A stretch of DNA of 18,745 nt, from assembly GCA_044227705.1 (NCBI GenBank), contig JBGAWE010000078.1, positions 1 to 18,745 of the forward strand, read 5' to 3'. The position numbers and the translations under genes were made by a program. Below the pieces are notes generated by a model. The model searched no databases and had not been told where the DNA came from. It was given only the letters and a program-made list of their open reading frames with translations. The stretch comes from JANOQP01 sp044227705. Lineage in GTDB: Bacteria; Bacteroidota; Bacteroidia; Chitinophagales; Saprospiraceae. Below, in pieces: positions 10,500-17,995 of the stretch (position 1 is the stretch's first letter; each line of letters opens with the position of its first letter).

Positions 10500-11408
10500 C
10501 TATTCTTTGGTGAGTTCTTGGAAGATGTTCTCGACGCCGACCGTCTCTTTCCGCATCTCCAGAAGGGTCAGTTTTTGCGCGACGGCGAACTGGAAGACAT
10601 CGGCCCGGATGTCGCGCTCGGCGGGCGAGAGAAGCTGCCAAGAGTTCTTGCCGGCCTTTTTCACGGAGTTGACCCCGGCTATTTTTTCGAGCAGCCCGGC
10701 CGTCGCCTCCTCTTTGAACTCAACGGTGACGACGGAGTGGTCTTTTATCCGGTTTTGCAGCTCGCCGATGGGCGAGTCGGCTATGATTTGCCCCTTTTTG
10801 ATGATGAGGACGCGGTCGCAGATGGCCTGCACCTCCTGCATGATGTGGGTGGAGAAGATGACCGTTTTCTCTTTTCCAAAAGCGCGGATGAGCGAGCGGA
10901 TTTCGAGCAATTGGTTGGGGTCAAGGCCGCTCGTCGGCTCGTCGAGGATGAGGACGTCGGGGTTGTGCATCATCGCCATCGCCAGCCCGACGCGCTGCTG
11001 GTAGCCCTTCGAGAGGGAGCCGATGTGCTTGTGCCGCTCGGGGCCGAGGCCGGTCATGTCGATGAGTTCCGCGATGCGCTTGGCCGGGTTGGCCAATCTG
11101 TGCGTGCCCGCCACGAAGGCGAGGAACTCGCGGACGTACATATCGGCGTAGAGGGGGTTACGCTCGGGCAGGTAGCCGATGCGCTGGCGGACGGCGATGG
11201 GGTCGACCGTCGTGTCGAAGCCGCAGACCTCCACCTTTCCGCTCGACTGTGGCAGGTAGCAGGTGATGATTTTCATGGTCGTGCTCTTGCCCGCGCCGTT
11301 GGGGCCGAGGAAGCCGAGCACCTCGCCGGGCCGCACCTCGAAGCTGACGTTGTCGAGGGCTTTCTGTGGGCCGTAGGTCTTGGAGATTTCGTGAAGTTTT
11401 ACGCTCAT
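10500..11408 (-). CDS. gldA: gliding motility-type ABC transporter ATP-binding protein GldA
   Basis: 302 aa, the normal GldA length. It is the ATPase of an ABC transporter; in gliding Bacteroidota it works with GldF and GldG, but GldA-type ATPases also occur in non-gliding relatives. All ATPase motifs are present: Walker A GPNGAGKST (35-43), signature LSKGYQQ (132-138), Walker B VLILDE (152-157) and the H-loop His188 in IFSTHIM. The C-terminal 75 residues form the extra regulatory-type domain seen in this group (from about VVTVEFKEEA). The ATG at 11408 begins MSVKLHEISKTYG; a longer open frame upstream is non-coding. The permease genes gldF/gldG are not adjacent in this window. Confidence 0.93.
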   Translation of the reverse strand: MSVKLHEISKTYGPQKALDNVSFEVRPGEVLGFLGPNGAGKSTTMKIITCYLPQSSGKVEVCGFDTTVDPIAVRQRIGYLPERNPLYADMYVREFLAFVAGTHRLANPAKRIAELIDMTGLGPERHKHIGSLSKGYQQRVGLAMAMMHNPDVLILDEPTSGLDPNQLLEIRSLIRAFGKEKTVIFSTHIMQEVQAICDRVLIIKKGQIIADSPIGELQNRIKDHSVVTVEFKEEATAGLLEKIAGVNSVKKAGKNSWQLLSPAERDIRADVFQFAVAQKLTLLEMRKETVGVENIFQELTKE

Positions 11409-11426
11409 GTCGGGTCGATTCTGGGG

Positions 11427-11434
11427 CGAAAGTA
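11427..11434 (-). promoter_or_regulatory. candidate -7 promoter element for gldA
   Basis: The minus strand reads TACTTTCG here, one base off TAnnTTTG, 18 nt upstream of the ATG at 11408. It supports that start over the upstream in-frame ATG at 11573. No -33 element is clear. Confidence 0.5.
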
Positions 11435-11542
11435 GAATTTGGCGGCATGGCCCTGCCTTTCCAACCACCCTCCAAAAATCTTCTGCGAAAAAAAATCTGG
11501 GCAAAAAACCCGGCCCCCGCCTCGCTTTGTGGGAGGTGCTTC

Positions 11543-11550
11543 TACTTTTG
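11543..11550 (+). promoter_or_regulatory. -7 promoter element TACTTTTG of the tRNA cluster
   Basis: TACTTTTG, an exact TAnnTTTG match, followed by CCCCGCG, lies 34 nt before the first tRNA. The nearest TTTG upstream (11526-11529) is too close for a normal -33 element. It most likely drives all three tRNAs as one transcript. Confidence 0.6.
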
Positions 11551-11584
11551 CCCCGCGTTTCGACGAAGCGCACCTTGACATCCT

Positions 11585-11658
<74 letters not shown>

Positions 11659-11670
11659 CACCCATCGACT

Positions 11671-11701
11671 TCGGATTTTGGATATCCCGTCCAAAATCCG
11701 A
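11671..11701 (+). other. perfect 12-bp hairpin between two tRNAs
   Basis: TCGGATTTTGGA at 11671-11682 pairs exactly with 11690-11701 around a 7-nt loop, followed by TTTAGTTTTC. It lies between tRNA-Val(GAC) and tRNA-Val(CAC). The imperfect T-rich tail leaves open whether it is a partial terminator that lowers expression of the downstream tRNAs or a processing hairpin. Confidence 0.75.
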
Positions 11702-11710
11702 TTTAGTTTT

Positions 11711-11784
<74 letters not shown>

Positions 11785-11791
11785 CCGCCAT

Positions 11792-11865
11792 CGGGGCGTA
11801 GCTCAGCCCGGTAGAGTACACGTCTGGGGGGCGTGTGGTCGCTGGTTCGAATCCAGTCGCCCCGA
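11792..11865 (+). tRNA. tRNA-Pro (anticodon GGG)
   Basis: 74 nt, complete cloverleaf. Acceptor CGGGGCG/CGCCCCG fully paired, D-arm GCTC-AGCCCGGTA-GAGT, anticodon stem CACGT/GCGTG with loop CTGGGGG (anticodon 11826-11828, G37 as usual for proline tRNA), T-arm GCTGG-TTCGAAT-CCAGT, discriminator A, no encoded CCA. It reads CCC/CCU. Confidence 0.95.
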
Positions 11866-11871
11866 CTTTCG

Positions 11872-11900
11872 AAAGCCAATCCTTGCGGGTTGGCTTTTTT
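11872..11900 (+). terminator. intrinsic terminator of the tRNA cluster
   Basis: An 11-bp stem with one G-U pair (AAAGCCAATCC at 11872-11882 with GGGTTGGCTTT at 11887-11897), a 4-nt loop TTGC, and a run of six T ending at 11900. It begins 6 nt after the last tRNA. The opposite strand lacks a T-run, so it is not obviously shared with the SRAP operon. Confidence 0.93.
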
Positions 11901-11989
11901 AGTTGTGGCACTTTGGAAAACTTTGCGGCCCATATCCTCTGGAGCGAAACGTTGGCCCGTTGCTGAAGTAGCGCGCCTGGCAGTTTGCC

Positions 11990-12673
11990 TCAAAACAGCC
12001 GCAGCTCCTCCGCCACCTTTTCATGCAACCCCGCGCCGTTCGCCCCCAGTGCGTTCAATTTTTCCGAAACACGATAGTGGGCCAGCAGCCCGTCCGGCGG
12101 CTTGGCCAGCATCGGCAGAACCTCTGCCATCGGCAGCGGCGACAGCCACTTTCTCCTTTCCGCCGCGTCTGTGAAAATGAGCGGCATCCGGTTGTGCAGC
12201 GCCGACATTTCGAGGTTCGGCTCGGTCGTGATGATGGAAAAGCTTCTGACTGCCGCGCCGCCCGCCGCCCGCCACTCGTCCCAGACACCGGCCATGAAAA
12301 GGAGGTTCTCGTCTTTCAAAAAAATCCGGTTCGGCACCCGCCGCCCGCCGGGCAGCTTCGACCATTCGTAAAAACTGTCGGCCACGACGAGGCACCGCTG
12401 GCTGCGCAACGGCTCGCGGTACGTCGGCCGCTCCTCGATGCCCTCGGCTCGGGCGTTGATGGTCTTGCCGGTGTTCTTCCCGTCCGCGCTCCATCGAGGG
12501 ACGAGGCCGAAGACCATCTTTTGCAGCTCCCCCGGCCTGTCGCTGGCGATGACGTGCGCCGTCTGCGTCGGGGCGATGTTGAAGCTGATTTCGATTTGCT
12601 CGGGCAGCTCGACCTCTTCTTTGAGCTTTTCGAGCTGCCGCTTTTTAGGGGCGAGCGAGAATCTTCCGCACAT
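11990..12673 (-). CDS. yedK: SOS response-associated peptidase (SRAP, YedK/HMCES family)
   Basis: 227 aa, the normal SRAP length. YedK/HMCES proteins bind abasic sites in single-stranded DNA and form a covalent crosslink through the N-terminal cysteine, shielding the lesion. The key residues are all present: Cys2 (MCGRF, exposed after removal of Met1), N73 in NARAEG, E103 in FYEW, and H160 in LHNRMP. It is the last gene of the dnaE-dinB-SRAP run, 33 nt after dinB, so it is very probably cotranscribed with the translesion polymerases. The ATG at 12673 is fixed by the need for Cys at position 2. Family assignment is firm; role in this operon is inferred. Confidence 0.95.
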   Translation of the reverse strand: MCGRFSLAPKKRQLEKLKEEVELPEQIEISFNIAPTQTAHVIASDRPGELQKMVFGLVPRWSADGKNTGKTINARAEGIEERPTYREPLRSQRCLVVADSFYEWSKLPGGRRVPNRIFLKDENLLFMAGVWDEWRAAGGAAVRSFSIITTEPNLEMSALHNRMPLIFTDAAERRKWLSPLPMAEVLPMLAKPPDGLLAHYRVSEKLNALGANGAGLHEKVAEELRLF

Positions 12674-12706
12674 GGCTCTGTTTTTTTTGATGATGAAAAC
12701 ACCGGC

Positions 12707-13843
12707 TCACCCCCCGCCCATCCGCACGGCCGTGCCTCCGAAGCGGCGGCGGATTTTGTCCATCGCCTCCAAAAGCCGCGTCTCGCGGGGCGTGTCGTCG
12801 AACAGGTCGAGCTGGACGAGGCCGCCGGTCAATCCGCCCAGCCGCAGGCCGACGAGCCGAACGAGTTGCCGCCGCTCGAAAAGCCGCTCGAAAAGGCCGA
12901 TGGCCGTCTGCCGGATGACGGAATCGCTGGCCGTCGGGCTGATTTTGAGCTGCCGGGTGTAGGTCTGGAAATCCGAGTACCGGATTTTGACCGTGACCAC
13001 CGAGGCCAGTTTTTGCCTGCTCCGCAGGTCGAAGGCGAGGCGAGAGGCCATTTTCCGAAGCTCGTTTTCGAGGAAAACGGGGTCGATGGAGTCGGTTTGA
13101 AAGGTCGTCTCCGTCGAGACGGATTCTTGCTCGCGGTGGGGCACGACGGGGCTTTTGTCCTCCCCGTTCGCCTTTTTCCAAAGGTCGATGCCGTGCTTGC
13201 CGAACTCTCTTTCCAAAAAGACCGGGGGGATTTCGGCCAGCGTCCTGATTTGCCGCACGCCCATGAAGTTGAGCCGCCGCCCGGTTTCCGGCCCCACGCC
13301 CGGCAGCTTCCCGACGGCGAGCGGGGCAAGAAAGGCCCGCTCCTCGCCCGTCGGGATGAGCTTCCAGCCGTTCGGCTTGGCCTCGCCCGTGCCGACCTTC
13401 GAGACGGTTTTGTTCGTCGAAAGCCCCTGCGAGATGGGCAGGCCGGTCTCGCGCATGATTTTCTCGCGCAGTTCGAGCGACCACTTTTGGCAGCCAAAGT
13501 AGCGGTCGAGGCCGGTGAGGTCGAGGTAGAATTCGTCGATGGACGCTTGCTCGAAAAGCGGGGCCTCCTCCTCGATGATTTGCCGAACCTCGCCCGACTT
13601 CTTTTCGTAAGCCTCGAAATCCCCTTTCACCACCACCGCGTCCGGGCAGAGCATCAAAGCCCGCTGCATCGGCATGGCAGAGCGAACGCCGAAGGCCCGC
13701 GCCTCATAAGAGCAGGAAGCGACGACCCCCCGGCGGCTCTGCCCGCCGACGATGAGCGGGCGGCCGCGCCACGCGCTGTTTTTCTGAACCTCGACCGAAG
13801 CGAAAAACGCGTCGAGGTCGAGGTGGAGGACGGAGTTTTGCAT
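12707..13843 (-). CDS. dinB: DNA polymerase IV (Y-family, DinB)
   Basis: 378 aa. Y-family translesion polymerase that copies damaged DNA with low fidelity. Catalytic carboxylates are visible: D9 in HLDLDAFF and D103/E104 in SIDEFYLDLTG. A helix-hairpin-helix is seen at KLPGVGPETGRRL, followed by the little-finger domain. A beta-clamp binding motif QLDLF lies at 344-348, near but not at the C-terminus; after it come about 30 residues (ETRLLEAMDKIRRRFGGTAVRMGGG region). This QLDLF plus tail layout is common in Bacteroidota DinB. It starts 28 nt after the dnaE stop and is followed after 33 nt by the SRAP gene. Confidence 0.96.
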   Translation of the reverse strand: MQNSVLHLDLDAFFASVEVQKNSAWRGRPLIVGGQSRRGVVASCSYEARAFGVRSAMPMQRALMLCPDAVVVKGDFEAYEKKSGEVRQIIEEEAPLFEQASIDEFYLDLTGLDRYFGCQKWSLELREKIMRETGLPISQGLSTNKTVSKVGTGEAKPNGWKLIPTGEERAFLAPLAVGKLPGVGPETGRRLNFMGVRQIRTLAEIPPVFLEREFGKHGIDLWKKANGEDKSPVVPHREQESVSTETTFQTDSIDPVFLENELRKMASRLAFDLRSRQKLASVVTVKIRYSDFQTYTRQLKISPTASDSVIRQTAIGLFERLFERRQLVRLVGLRLGGLTGGLVQLDLFDDTPRETRLLEAMDKIRRRFGGTAVRMGGG

Positions 13844-13871
13844 GAAAAACTGTTGATTTTGAGGTTAAACA

Positions 13872-16800
13872 TTACCCATTTCGCCCGTCGGGCCGATAGG
13901 CCAGCCGCTCGACATACTCTGCCTCGACGCTCGGGAAGCCGAAGTCGAGCGTGACCTTTCCCCAAATCCGATAGACACCCTTGCCGCGAAAGGGCGAGCG
14001 GTTTTGCCCGTCGGGGAAATGGGTCGTGTCGAAAAACCGGCCCTCCGCGTCGAGCCAGGTGCCGAAGTGCATCGGCTTGCCGTGCTTCGTGCGGATGTCC
14101 TTTCGGGCGACGTAGTAGCCGAGCAGCTCGACCGTCCGCCCGGCGTTTTCGAGCAGGTTTTTGGAGAAAACCCGGGGAAACCCTTTCGTTTTTGGCTCCG
14201 AGACGGGCAAAACCGTCAGCTCAAAAGGCGAGCGCAACGGGAAGCCGAGCAGTTCCATCTCGTCGAAGGCTTGGTCGAACTCGCCCTCTTCGAGCGCGGG
14301 CAGTTGCCAGTTTTTGTTCTCGTCTTCAAAAAGAACGCCGTTTCGGCAGCCCGTCGAGGCGGGGGCGAGCGCGGCGTTTTTCTCCCACATGAGGGCGCAC
14401 TTGCCCAGCCCGGTGAACCGCATCGCGCCGATCCTTATCAAAATCGCCATTTGCTCGGCCGTTGCCGCGACGCGCCGGGCGAAGTCCCCGAGGTCGCGGA
14501 ACGGGCCGAAGTCCTCGCGCTGCCGGATGATTTCGAGCGCGGTTTTTTGCTCCAAACCTTTGAGGTGGACGAAGCCCAGCCAGACCGTCTCGCCCTCGAT
14601 GCGGGTGAGGTACGCGCTGTTTTGGACGCACGGCGGGCGCACGTCGGCCCCGGCCATCCGCAGTTCGTGGACGTAGAACTCTGTTGAATAAAACCCGCCG
14701 AAGTTGTTGATGACCGCCACCATGAACTCGCGGGGGAAGTGCGCTTTGAGGTAAAGACTTTGGAAAGATTCGACCGCGAAGCTGGCCGAGTGCGCCTTGC
14801 AAAACGAGTAGCCCGCGAAGCTCTCGACCTGCCGCCAGACCTCGGCCGCCAGCTCGTCGGGGTGGCCGAGCGAGCGGCAATTGTCGAAATACTTTTGTTT
14901 GAGCCTCGAAAACGCCTCGCTCGACCGCTTCTTTCCGGTCATCATCCGCCGCAGCACGTCCGACTCGTCGAGGCCGAGGCCCGCGAAGTGGTGGACAATC
15001 TTCATCACGTCCTCCTGATAGACCATCACGCCGAAGGTTTCCGCCAGTTGCTCCTCGAAAACGGGGTGGAGATATTTGAAGCCGCCCGGCTGGTGGAACC
15101 GCTCGATGTAGGCCCGCATCATCCCCGACTGCGCCACGCCCGGCCGGATGATGCTGCTGGCCGCGACGAGGTGGACGTAGTCCTCGCATTTGAGCTTCGA
15201 GAGGAGGCCGCGCATGGCGGGGCTTTCGACGTAAAAACAGCCGATGCAGTGCGCCGAGCGCAGTTGCGAGCGGGTGGCCGGGTCGTTTTTGAGCCGCTCT
15301 ATGTCGTGGATGTCCACCGCTTGGCCCCGGTTTTTTTTGACCAAATCCACTGCGTCCTTGATGTGGCCGAGGCCGCGCTGGCTCAAGATGTCGAACTTGT
15401 GGAAGCCCCAATCCTCCGCCGCGTACATGTCAAACTGGACAATCGGGAAACCCTTTGGCATCATTTGCAGGGCCGTCGAGCAGGCCAGCGGCTCCTCCGA
15501 AATGAGGATGCCGCCCGAGTGGATGCTCAAATAGTTGGGGAAATCTTGCAGCGCGGTGGCGTATTTCAGGATGGGCCGCGCCCAGGGGTGGAGGCGGGCG
15601 AGGGCGGCCTCGGCGCGGTTTTCGGGCGAACCGGGCGCGTTTTCGACAGTTTTTGCGGGCAAAAGCTCGTCGCCCGACCGCTTGCCCCAGCTCCACCGCC
15701 ATTCGCCGCCGCCGCCGAGCAGCTCGGGCAGCGCGTCGGAAATCGCGTCGATGTCGGCCTTCGGCAGGCCGAAGACCTTCCCGATTTCGCGCACCGCCGC
15801 GCCCGCCTGAAAGGTCGAGTAGGTGGCGAGCAGGGCGGTGTGCTCGCGGCCGTACCGCTTGAAGATGTAGTCGGTCACGTCGTCGCGCTCGTCCCATGAA
15901 AAGTCGATGTCGAAGTCGGGCGGCGAGGCGCGGTGCGGGTTGATGAACCGCTCGAAATAAAGGTCGAGTTCGAGCGGGTCAACGTCGGTGATGAACAGGC
16001 AGAAGGCCACCATCGAGTTGGCCCCCGACCCGCGCCCGACGTGGTGGAAGCCCGCCGACTGGGCGTAGCGGACGACATCCCAAGTGATGAGGAAATAGGC
16101 CATGAAGTCCATCTCCTGAATCACCCGAAGCTCTTTGAGCATCCGCTCGCGGGCCTTCTTGTGCGACGCGCCGTAGCGGCGGGCGAGGCCGCTCTCGGCC
16201 AGCTTGGCGAGGAGCTGGAAGTCGCCGTTTTTCGAGCCGGTGAAGGTCTGGCGGTTGAGTTTCAGGCCGGTTTCGAGTTCGATTTGGCAGTTTTCGGCGA
16301 TGGAAGCCGCGTTTCCCGTCAATTTTGGAAAAAGCTGAAAGGCCGCCGTGGCTTCTTCTTCGGAAAGAAAAACCTCGTCGGGCTGCGCCAAATCCTCGGC
16401 TTTGAGCTTCGTGCCGAGGGTGTTCAGGTCGATGGCGCGAAGGATTTTGTGGAGCCGCCAGCCGTCGTCGCCCGCGAAGGTCGCAGGGCAAAACGCGGCC
16501 AGTTTTTGCTGCCAGTCTTTGGAAAAGGGGTGGTCGAACAGCCCGTTCACCTGCCCCGGCCGGATGGCGAGGAACTCGTTTTCCTCCAAAAGCTCGATGC
16601 CCTTCGGCAGCTTCGGGTAGATGATGAAGCAATCGGGCAACTGGTCGAGCGGCGCGGCCTCGGGCAGCGGTTTCCCGTCGGCCAGATGGGCAGTCAACAG
16701 GCGGTTGAGCTGGGCGAAGCCGTCGCGGTTTTTGGCGAGGCCCACGAAAAGCACTCGGCCCGCGCTGCGAAACTCCACGCCCAAAATGGGCCGGATGCCC

Positions 16801-16964
16801 GCTTCGCGGCAGGCCTGCCAGAATTCGAGCGCACCGCTGGTGGCGTTTATGTCGGCCAATGCGAGGGTGCGAAGCCCGTGTCTTTGGGCCTCGGCGACAA
16901 GCTCGCGGGGCGACAGAACGCCGAACCGCAGGCTGAACCATGAACGGGCGCAGAAGAGGGCCAT
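13872..16964 (-). CDS. dnaE: short DNA polymerase III alpha-type subunit, SOS/error-prone class
   Basis: 1030 aa, clearly shorter than the replicative DnaE (about 1150-1400 aa), and placed directly upstream of dinB. This length and partner fit the second, damage-inducible DnaE of Bacteroidota rather than the replicative enzyme. Polymerase motifs are intact: GRGSGANSMVAFCL, the catalytic PDFDIDF (D350, D352, D354) and KFDIL (D525). The N-terminal PHP domain is degenerate: the His-x-His metal site is Cys5-Ala-Arg7 (FCARSWFSL), and the next histidine position is ADIN (I39), so the PHP metal site is probably dead. The C-terminal part has a helix-hairpin-helix and an OB-fold (KPMHFGTWLDAEGRFFDTTHF), and lacks a long tau-binding tail. 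The start at 16964 matches the family's short N-terminus. GGAGG lies just before the ATG, unusually close. Replicative use cannot be excluded from this window alone. Confidence 0.9.
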   Translation of the reverse strand: MALFCARSWFSLRFGVLSPRELVAEAQRHGLRTLALADINATSGALEFWQACREAGIRPILGVEFRSAGRVLFVGLAKNRDGFAQLNRLLTAHLADGKPLPEAAPLDQLPDCFIIYPKLPKGIELLEENEFLAIRPGQVNGLFDHPFSKDWQQKLAAFCPATFAGDDGWRLHKILRAIDLNTLGTKLKAEDLAQPDEVFLSEEEATAAFQLFPKLTGNAASIAENCQIELETGLKLNRQTFTGSKNGDFQLLAKLAESGLARRYGASHKKARERMLKELRVIQEMDFMAYFLITWDVVRYAQSAGFHHVGRGSGANSMVAFCLFITDVDPLELDLYFERFINPHRASPPDFDIDFSWDERDDVTDYIFKRYGREHTALLATYSTFQAGAAVREIGKVFGLPKADIDAISDALPELLGGGGEWRWSWGKRSGDELLPAKTVENAPGSPENRAEAALARLHPWARPILKYATALQDFPNYLSIHSGGILISEEPLACSTALQMMPKGFPIVQFDMYAAEDWGFHKFDILSQRGLGHIKDAVDLVKKNRGQAVDIHDIERLKNDPATRSQLRSAHCIGCFYVESPAMRGLLSKLKCEDYVHLVAASSIIRPGVAQSGMMRAYIERFHQPGGFKYLHPVFEEQLAETFGVMVYQEDVMKIVHHFAGLGLDESDVLRRMMTGKKRSSEAFSRLKQKYFDNCRSLGHPDELAAEVWRQVESFAGYSFCKAHSASFAVESFQSLYLKAHFPREFMVAVINNFGGFYSTEFYVHELRMAGADVRPPCVQNSAYLTRIEGETVWLGFVHLKGLEQKTALEIIRQREDFGPFRDLGDFARRVAATAEQMAILIRIGAMRFTGLGKCALMWEKNAALAPASTGCRNGVLFEDENKNWQLPALEEGEFDQAFDEMELLGFPLRSPFELTVLPVSEPKTKGFPRVFSKNLLENAGRTVELLGYYVARKDIRTKHGKPMHFGTWLDAEGRFFDTTHFPDGQNRSPFRGKGVYRIWGKVTLDFGFPSVEAEYVERLAYRPDGRNG

Positions 16965-17228
16965 GCCTCCGTGAAGTTTTCTCGTGTGATGCTGCGGCCC
17001 TGCTGAAAATGTTTTGAATTGGAGGGTTTCGGCGAGGAAAGGTGAGGTTTTTCCGTTTTAGGCGAGCTAAATAAAATACATTTTGTTTTGTTTTTTATAG
17101 AAAACCGCTCTCCCGCTGGCTCGGGATATTCGCCGCTGGTTCGAGGTGTTCCCTGTCGCGTCGCCGGTTCGGGTCTTGCAGGCGCAGGGCTTCACCAAAG
17201 TCAGCAGCGACCGCACCGGCTGCTGCAC
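16965..17228. other. intergenic region at the composition boundary
   Basis: The leader of the dnaE operon, then an AT-rich island at about 17068-17100 (runs of T and A, including ATTTTGTTTTG), then 17100-17228 of mixed composition. The last part is open in a plus frame (LARDIRRWFEVFPVASPVRV) but has no start, no recognised family, and may be remnant sequence. No SOS-box-like dyad and no clean TAnnTTTG element could be identified for dnaE. Confidence 0.5.
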
Positions 17229-17582
17229 CTATGCCTTTCGCACAAACTCAGATTTCAGGCCCATCGCGCCGAATCCCTCGATTTTGCAGTCGATGTTGTG
17301 GTCGCCGTCGGTCAAACGGATGTTTTTGACTTTCGATGCCAAAGCTTTCACGGGCTTGAGCATGCCTTTTCCGCCGGCAGGTCTTTGATGACGATGACCG
17401 AGTCGCCGTCGTGCAGTTCGATTCGTTGCCGTTGGAGTCCAAGACCTTGGGGCTGGTTTCAATGAAGGTTTCCCCAGCTGCCGTGGCGTCCCACTCGTGA
17501 AAGCACTGCGAGCAGGCCATTAGGCCTCATTTTCGTAGGTCAGGTCGGATTGGCAAATCGGGCAATTGCTTAGTCTTGGCAT
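17229..17582 (-). pseudogene. phnA: PhnA/YjdM-type zinc-ribbon protein gene with three frameshifts
   Basis: Reading the minus strand from the ATG at 17582, the whole PhnA/YjdM protein can be followed, but only by switching frame three times. Frame 1 gives MPRLSNCPICQSDLTYENEA; one base is missing near 17521; frame 2 gives MACSQCFHEWD and on to LDSNGNE; one base is missing near 17417-17422; frame 3 gives LHDGDSVIVIKDLP; one base is missing near 17372-17380; the last frame gives KGMLKPVKALASKV then VKNIRLTDGDHNIDCK and ends LKSEFVRKA. Both zinc-ribbon CxxC pairs (CPIC, CSQC) and the highly conserved core are intact, and the repaired length (about 118 aa) is normal for the family (E. coli about 111 aa). 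The family's cellular role is poorly known despite the old phosphonate-related name. Either a very recent pseudogene or sequence error; a minus-strand promoter element is retained. Confidence 0.85.
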
Positions 17583-17607
17583 TGTTTTGGATTTCCAGTT
17601 TGGGCGG

Positions 17608-17615
17608 CAAACCTA
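17608..17615 (-). promoter_or_regulatory. -7 promoter element TAGGTTTG of the broken phnA gene
   Basis: The minus strand reads TAGGTTTG followed by CCGCCC, an exact TAnnTTTG match 25 nt before the ATG at 17582. Its survival alongside an otherwise fully conserved protein suggests the gene was broken recently, if it is broken at all. Confidence 0.6.
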
Positions 17616-17658
17616 CGGCTGGCGTGTTGCTTTCATCCGGGTCAGCTGTCCGGGTCTT

Positions 17659-17715
17659 TGCTGGCACGTGGCTGGCGCGACACTTTGCTCTGCGCTAGCC
17701 ACGTCCGCGCCAGCA
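17659..17715. repeat. imperfect hairpin, possible REP or MITE-type element
   Basis: TGCTGGCACGTGGCT at 17659-17673 pairs with AGCCACGT-CCGC-GCCAGCA at 17697-17715, all 15 pairs formed with a 4-nt bulge on the right arm and a loop of about 23 nt. It is GC-rich in an otherwise AT-richer stretch and no T-run follows, so it is not a simple terminator. Confidence 0.55.
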
Positions 17716-17995
17716 AGTTGGAGAGTTCGAACAAGCAAGGCGTTTCAGGCAAATATCGCTCACTTAACAGGGCCATGATGTCGCCTGCTTCAAATAAATG
17801 CGGCCTATCCTTTCTTTGCCTTGTCAGCGGCGTTTTCTGAAAAAATCGACCATTTTGCGGCAATTTGTTTCAAATTTGCTTCTCAAAACGCCTAATTGGT
17901 GCATGAAATCAGAATAGCACTGGCTTCTCAATGCCAATAGGGCCGAGGTGTTTGGCTTCCTCCAAACTCTTGTCCATTTCTCGTTTTACAAACAA

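Larger units (their letters stand above)
17583..17995. other. gene-free stretch before the PLD/helicase gene
   Basis: 413 nt without a convincing gene. It holds the phnA promoter element (17608-17615), an imperfect hairpin (17659-17715), and an AT-richer tail. The open frames here (for example 17642-17863 on the minus strand) read across the hairpin and resemble nothing I know. The in-frame extension upstream of 17996 has no ATG. Confidence 0.5.

Noticed and set aside
12023..13954. 643-aa open frame antisense to the SRAP and dinB genes.
   Set aside because: It crosses two well-identified genes and their spacer on the other strand, and its composition (rich in R, P, A, D) is typical of a shadow frame.
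14739..15899. 386-aa open frame antisense to dnaE.
   Set aside because: Shadow of the polymerase gene, whose motifs are intact on the minus strand.
17088..17465. Plus-strand open frames across the phnA region.
   Set aside because: The minus-strand reading is clearly the conserved PhnA/YjdM protein; the plus frames are shadows.
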